The translations under genes and the position numbers were made by a program. From Actinomycetes bacterium (GTDB taxonomy: Bacteria; Actinomycetota; Acidimicrobiia; Acidimicrobiales; Ilumatobacteraceae): a stretch of DNA of 7,141 bases. This document shows, piece by piece, positions 4,991 through 7,141 of this stretch. The stretch is from the NCBI GenBank assembly GCA_023417265.1, contig JAEZFY010000305.1, forward strand, positions 1-7,141, written 5' to 3'. Below the pieces are notes generated by a model, which saw nothing but the letters and a program-made list of their open reading frames with translations, ran no database searches and was not told where the DNA came from. Position 1 is the stretch's first letter, and every line of letters begins with the position of its first letter.

Positions 4991-5818
4991 TCAGCCACGC
5001 AGGCCCGCCAGCCGCCGCAGCAGCCGGGCGAGCTCGTCGTCGGTGAGCGGCACGCCCAGCTCGGCGAGCAAGGCGGGGAGCTCGTCGAGCGTGATCGCCC
5101 GGTGTTCGGTCGGCGCGCCCGGGCGGCGGACCGTCGCCGTCGCCTCGGTGACGGTGAGGTGCCCGTCGCCGGTGTTGCCGGCCACCATCAGCATGTGCCG
5201 GAAGTGGCTGGTGGGGAACGTGCTCGTGTAGTGGTGACCGTGGACGATGTCGACCGGGCGGACCGGCAGCTCGTCGTGGGTGTGGGCGAGCTCCCAGCCG
5301 GCCTGGCCCTTGCGGTCGAGCGCCCACGCCCGGCCTGGACCGTCGGCGACGGCCCGCACCCGGAGGTGGCGTCCGGCGTAGCCGTCCTCGGCGCCGTCGA
5401 CGAGCGCGAGCGAACGCAACAGCGAGAAACCGAACCCGGGGTCGCACAAGCGTCGCGACCCGTCGATCGTGACGACGACCACGGCGTGCGTGCGCGCCGC
5501 GGCGGCCGGGTCGCCGACCCTGCCGAGCCGGCGCTCGACGGCGTACCCGAGCCGTTCGAGCGCGGCGGCGAACAGCGTCGCGTGTTCGAAGCAGTAGCCG
5601 CCGCGACCGCGCCCGACGAACTTGGCCTGGACCGCGTCGAGGTCGACGCCCGGGTGCTGGTCGAGCAGCACGTCGATGTTGTCGAACGTGAAGGTCCGCA
5701 CGTGGGCCTCGGCCAGGGCGTCGAGGGCGGCGACCGACGGCGGCCCGGCGGGCGCGCCGATCCAGGTGAGATAACCGTCGAGGTCGAGCCGCTCGACACC
5801 CCAGGGATCAGCGCTCAC
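4991..5818 (-). CDS. nat: Arylamine N-acetyltransferase
   Basis: A 275-residue cytosolic acyltransferase of the NAT family, the usual bacterial length. NATs move an acetyl or other acyl group from acyl-CoA to an amine, hydrazine or hydroxylamine through a cysteine thioester. The full catalytic triad is visible: C76 in RGGYCFEH, H111 in RTHAVVVV and D126 in LCDPGFG. LDLDGYLTWIG (11-21) and TFTFDNIDVLL (42-52) match the conserved N-terminal domain, the latter a variant of the common PFENLD. STFPTSHFRHMLMV (199-212) is typical of the central domain. CDPGFG has proline where many NATs have V (DVGFG). The start is GTG at 5818, 6 nt after the upstream stop, with no clear Shine-Dalgarno, so coupling is likely. 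Natural substrate unknown; NAT-fold amide synthases of ansamycin pathways are a possible alternative. Confidence 0.93.
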   Translation of the reverse strand: MSADPWGVERLDLDGYLTWIGAPAGPPSVAALDALAEAHVRTFTFDNIDVLLDQHPGVDLDAVQAKFVGRGRGGYCFEHATLFAAALERLGYAVERRLGRVGDPAAAARTHAVVVVTIDGSRRLCDPGFGFSLLRSLALVDGAEDGYAGRHLRVRAVADGPGRAWALDRKGQAGWELAHTHDELPVRPVDIVHGHHYTSTFPTSHFRHMLMVAGNTGDGHLTVTEATATVRRPGAPTEHRAITLDELPALLAELGVPLTDDELARLLRRLAGLRG

Positions 5819-5824
5819 GGGCGG

Positions 5825-7090
5825 TCACACCGGGAGTTGCACGGCCTTGGGGGCGCGGTGCTCGTAGTCCTCCCACTCCCACTCGGCGCCGAACTGGTCG
5901 AGCAGGTCGAGGAACGGTTCGCTCGGCAGCGCCTCGGGGCCGACGATGCCCGGCTTGAACCACTGCCCGGTGGCGATCAGCTCGATCGCCACCGCCGGCA
6001 TCACCGCGGTCTGCCACACCACCGCCTGATGCCCGAACTCCTTCATCGACCAGGCGTTGTCGACGATGTGGTACAGGTACACCTCGCGCGGTTGGCCGTC
6101 GAGCCCGAGGCCCTTGACCCACGTGCCGGCGCACGTGCGCCCGGTCATCTGCTCGCCGAGCGACGCCTGGTCGGGGAGCGTGGCCGCCACCACATCGCGT
6201 GGCGACACCTTGACGCCGCGCACCTCCACCGGCTCGGTGGACACCAGCTCGAGCTTGCGCAACGTCTTGAGGACGTTGATGAAGTCCTCACCGAGGCCGT
6301 ACTTGAACGTCACCCGCTCGACGTCGATCCAGCGCGGCATGAGGATTACCTCCTCGTGCTCGACGTTGACGCACTGCAGCGGCCCGATCCCTTCCGGGAA
6401 CGTGAACACCTCGGGCTCGCTGAACGGCTCGGTGGTGTACCAGCCGCGGTCGCGCTCGTAGATCACGGGCGGGTTGAGGCACTCCTCGATCGTCGTCCAG
6501 ATCGAGAACGTCGGGGCGAAGTCGTAGCCCTCGACGACCAGGTCGGCACCGTCGCGCACACCGATCTCGTCGATCTTCGAGAACAGGTGGTCGGCGGCGT
6601 AGCGGGCGGCGACGTCGGAGAAGCCGGGCTCGACACCCATCCCCACGAGCGCCATCAGGTTGCGGTTCTTCCACACCGGATGCTCGGCGAACTGGGCGTC
6701 GCCCAGCCGCCGGCCGGTTTTCGTGTACGGCTCGGTGGGGTGCGGCTCGGACAGATTCATCGCCATGTCGACGTAGTGGCAGCCGGCCTCGAACGCGCCG
6801 TGGAAGATCGGCATGTTGAAGCGCGGGTCGCAGGCGTTGAGGACGACGTCGGCGCGCACCTGGCGGGCGAGGTCGGCGACCGCGTGCTCGTCGGAGGCGT
6901 CGACCCAGGCGGCCTGGATGCGCGGCTGGCCGTCGGCGTCGGTGACGTTGTCGACCGTGGTGTCGACCGCGGCCAACGCCTTGTCGACGTCGATGTCGGC
7001 GATCGTGATGTGCGCGTACGCCTTGCGATGCGACGCGATCGACACGAATGCCGACCCCACCCCGCCGGAACCGACCACCAGGACGCGCAT
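5825..7090 (-). CDS. Saccharopine dehydrogenase-like NAD(P)-dependent oxidoreductase
   Basis: A 421-residue protein of the saccharopine dehydrogenase/carboxynorspermidine dehydrogenase superfamily (Lys1/Lys9-like). The N-terminal Rossmann motif VLVVGSGGVGSA (3-14) with the acidic ADID at the end of the second strand (31-34) binds the nucleotide. Then come NACDPRFN (85-92), CHYVDMAMN (104-112) and GMGVEPGFSDV (150-160), the last matching the G-x-x-PG motif between the two domains. The C-terminal part (about 350-420) has WQTAVMPAVAIELIATGQW and PEALPSEPF, also typical. Family members form or break a secondary amine between an amino acid and a keto acid or aldehyde. The exact substrate cannot be assigned: lysine, polyamine or an unknown pathway are all possible. 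The ATG at 7090 follows a TACCCT -10-like box by 6 nt. It is followed 6 nt later by nat. Confidence 0.85.
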   Translation of the reverse strand: MRVLVVGSGGVGSAFVSIASHRKAYAHITIADIDVDKALAAVDTTVDNVTDADGQPRIQAAWVDASDEHAVADLARQVRADVVLNACDPRFNMPIFHGAFEAGCHYVDMAMNLSEPHPTEPYTKTGRRLGDAQFAEHPVWKNRNLMALVGMGVEPGFSDVAARYAADHLFSKIDEIGVRDGADLVVEGYDFAPTFSIWTTIEECLNPPVIYERDRGWYTTEPFSEPEVFTFPEGIGPLQCVNVEHEEVILMPRWIDVERVTFKYGLGEDFINVLKTLRKLELVSTEPVEVRGVKVSPRDVVAATLPDQASLGEQMTGRTCAGTWVKGLGLDGQPREVYLYHIVDNAWSMKEFGHQAVVWQTAVMPAVAIELIATGQWFKPGIVGPEALPSEPFLDLLDQFGAEWEWEDYEHRAPKAVQLPV

Positions 7091-7096
7091 GGCGCC

Positions 7097-7102
7097 AGGG
7101 TA
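7097..7102 (-). promoter_or_regulatory. -10-like box of the saccharopine-dehydrogenase-like operon
   Basis: TACCCT on the minus strand fits TANNNT and ends 6 nt before the ATG at 7090, as in the other units. No -35 is recognised. If real, the operon has its own leaderless start even though another gene may end just upstream at 7114. Confidence 0.4.
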
Positions 7103-7113
7103 GTGCCGGGCCG

Positions 7114-7141
7114 TCAGTCGGTTTCGAGCCTGCGGAACGGA
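7114..7141 (-). CDS. C-terminal end of a gene running off the window (partial)
   Basis: On the minus strand the last bases read as PFRRLETD followed by TGA (7116 to 7114). That is plausible as the C-terminus of a gene lying to the right, 23 nt upstream of the saccharopine-dehydrogenase-like ATG and on the same strand. Eight codons are too few to identify a product or to exclude chance. Confidence 0.35.

Noticed and set aside
4095..5447. 450-codon minus-strand open frame over the membrane protein and NAT genes
   Set aside because: It is in another frame from both real genes, is Arg/Pro/Ser-rich throughout and has no recognisable domain.

Overview
The window is 7.1 kb of very GC-rich DNA with strong G/C third-position codon bias. 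Gene starts are GTG or ATG, and most transcription units seem to start with no leader. A mycobacterial-type CysM, an arylamine N-acetyltransferase and TANNNT -10 boxes set 6-7 nt before start codons all point to an actinobacterium. An Acidimicrobiia-like lineage is my guess; it is not proven by anything seen here.

Layout. (1) 1-173: no gene, but a cluster of GTGCC-W-GGCAC palindromes (three perfect, one degenerate). (2) 174-828, minus strand: a Phd/YefM antitoxin and PIN-domain toxin pair with an 8-nt overlap. (3) 829-916: an 88-bp divergent control region with a perfect inverted repeat at the antitoxin promoter and a second, imperfect inverted repeat centred on the -35 box of the opposite promoter. 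(4) 917-2104, plus strand: a tight three-gene operon of cysteine-free ArsR-type regulator, DUF1801 protein and AHSA1/SRPBCC protein. (5) 2140-3261, minus strand: cyclopropane-fatty-acyl-phospholipid synthase (cfa). (6) 3338-4291, plus strand: a CysM-type O-phosphoserine sulfhydrylase, divergent from cfa. (7) 4327-7090, minus strand: a probable operon of saccharopine-dehydrogenase-like protein, arylamine N-acetyltransferase and a small multi-pass membrane protein. The C-terminal end of another gene is probably visible at 7114-7141.

The strongest structural signal is a 41-bp palindrome present twice, at 2102-2142 and 4289-4329, each time exactly between two convergent genes. In both copies the outermost TGA of each arm is the in-frame stop codon of the gene reading into it, so four genes end on the edges of two copies. 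The copies differ at four positions, two of which are a compensatory pair in the stem. A bidirectional terminator or a dispersed REP-like element are the likely explanations.

A second pattern is shared promoter architecture. Five units (vapB-like, arsR, cfa, cysM, saccharopine-dehydrogenase-like) have a -10-like hexamer ending 6 or 7 nt before the chosen start codon. Most genes are recognisable families. Novelty lies mainly in the palindromes, the double-operator region and the unassigned last operon.
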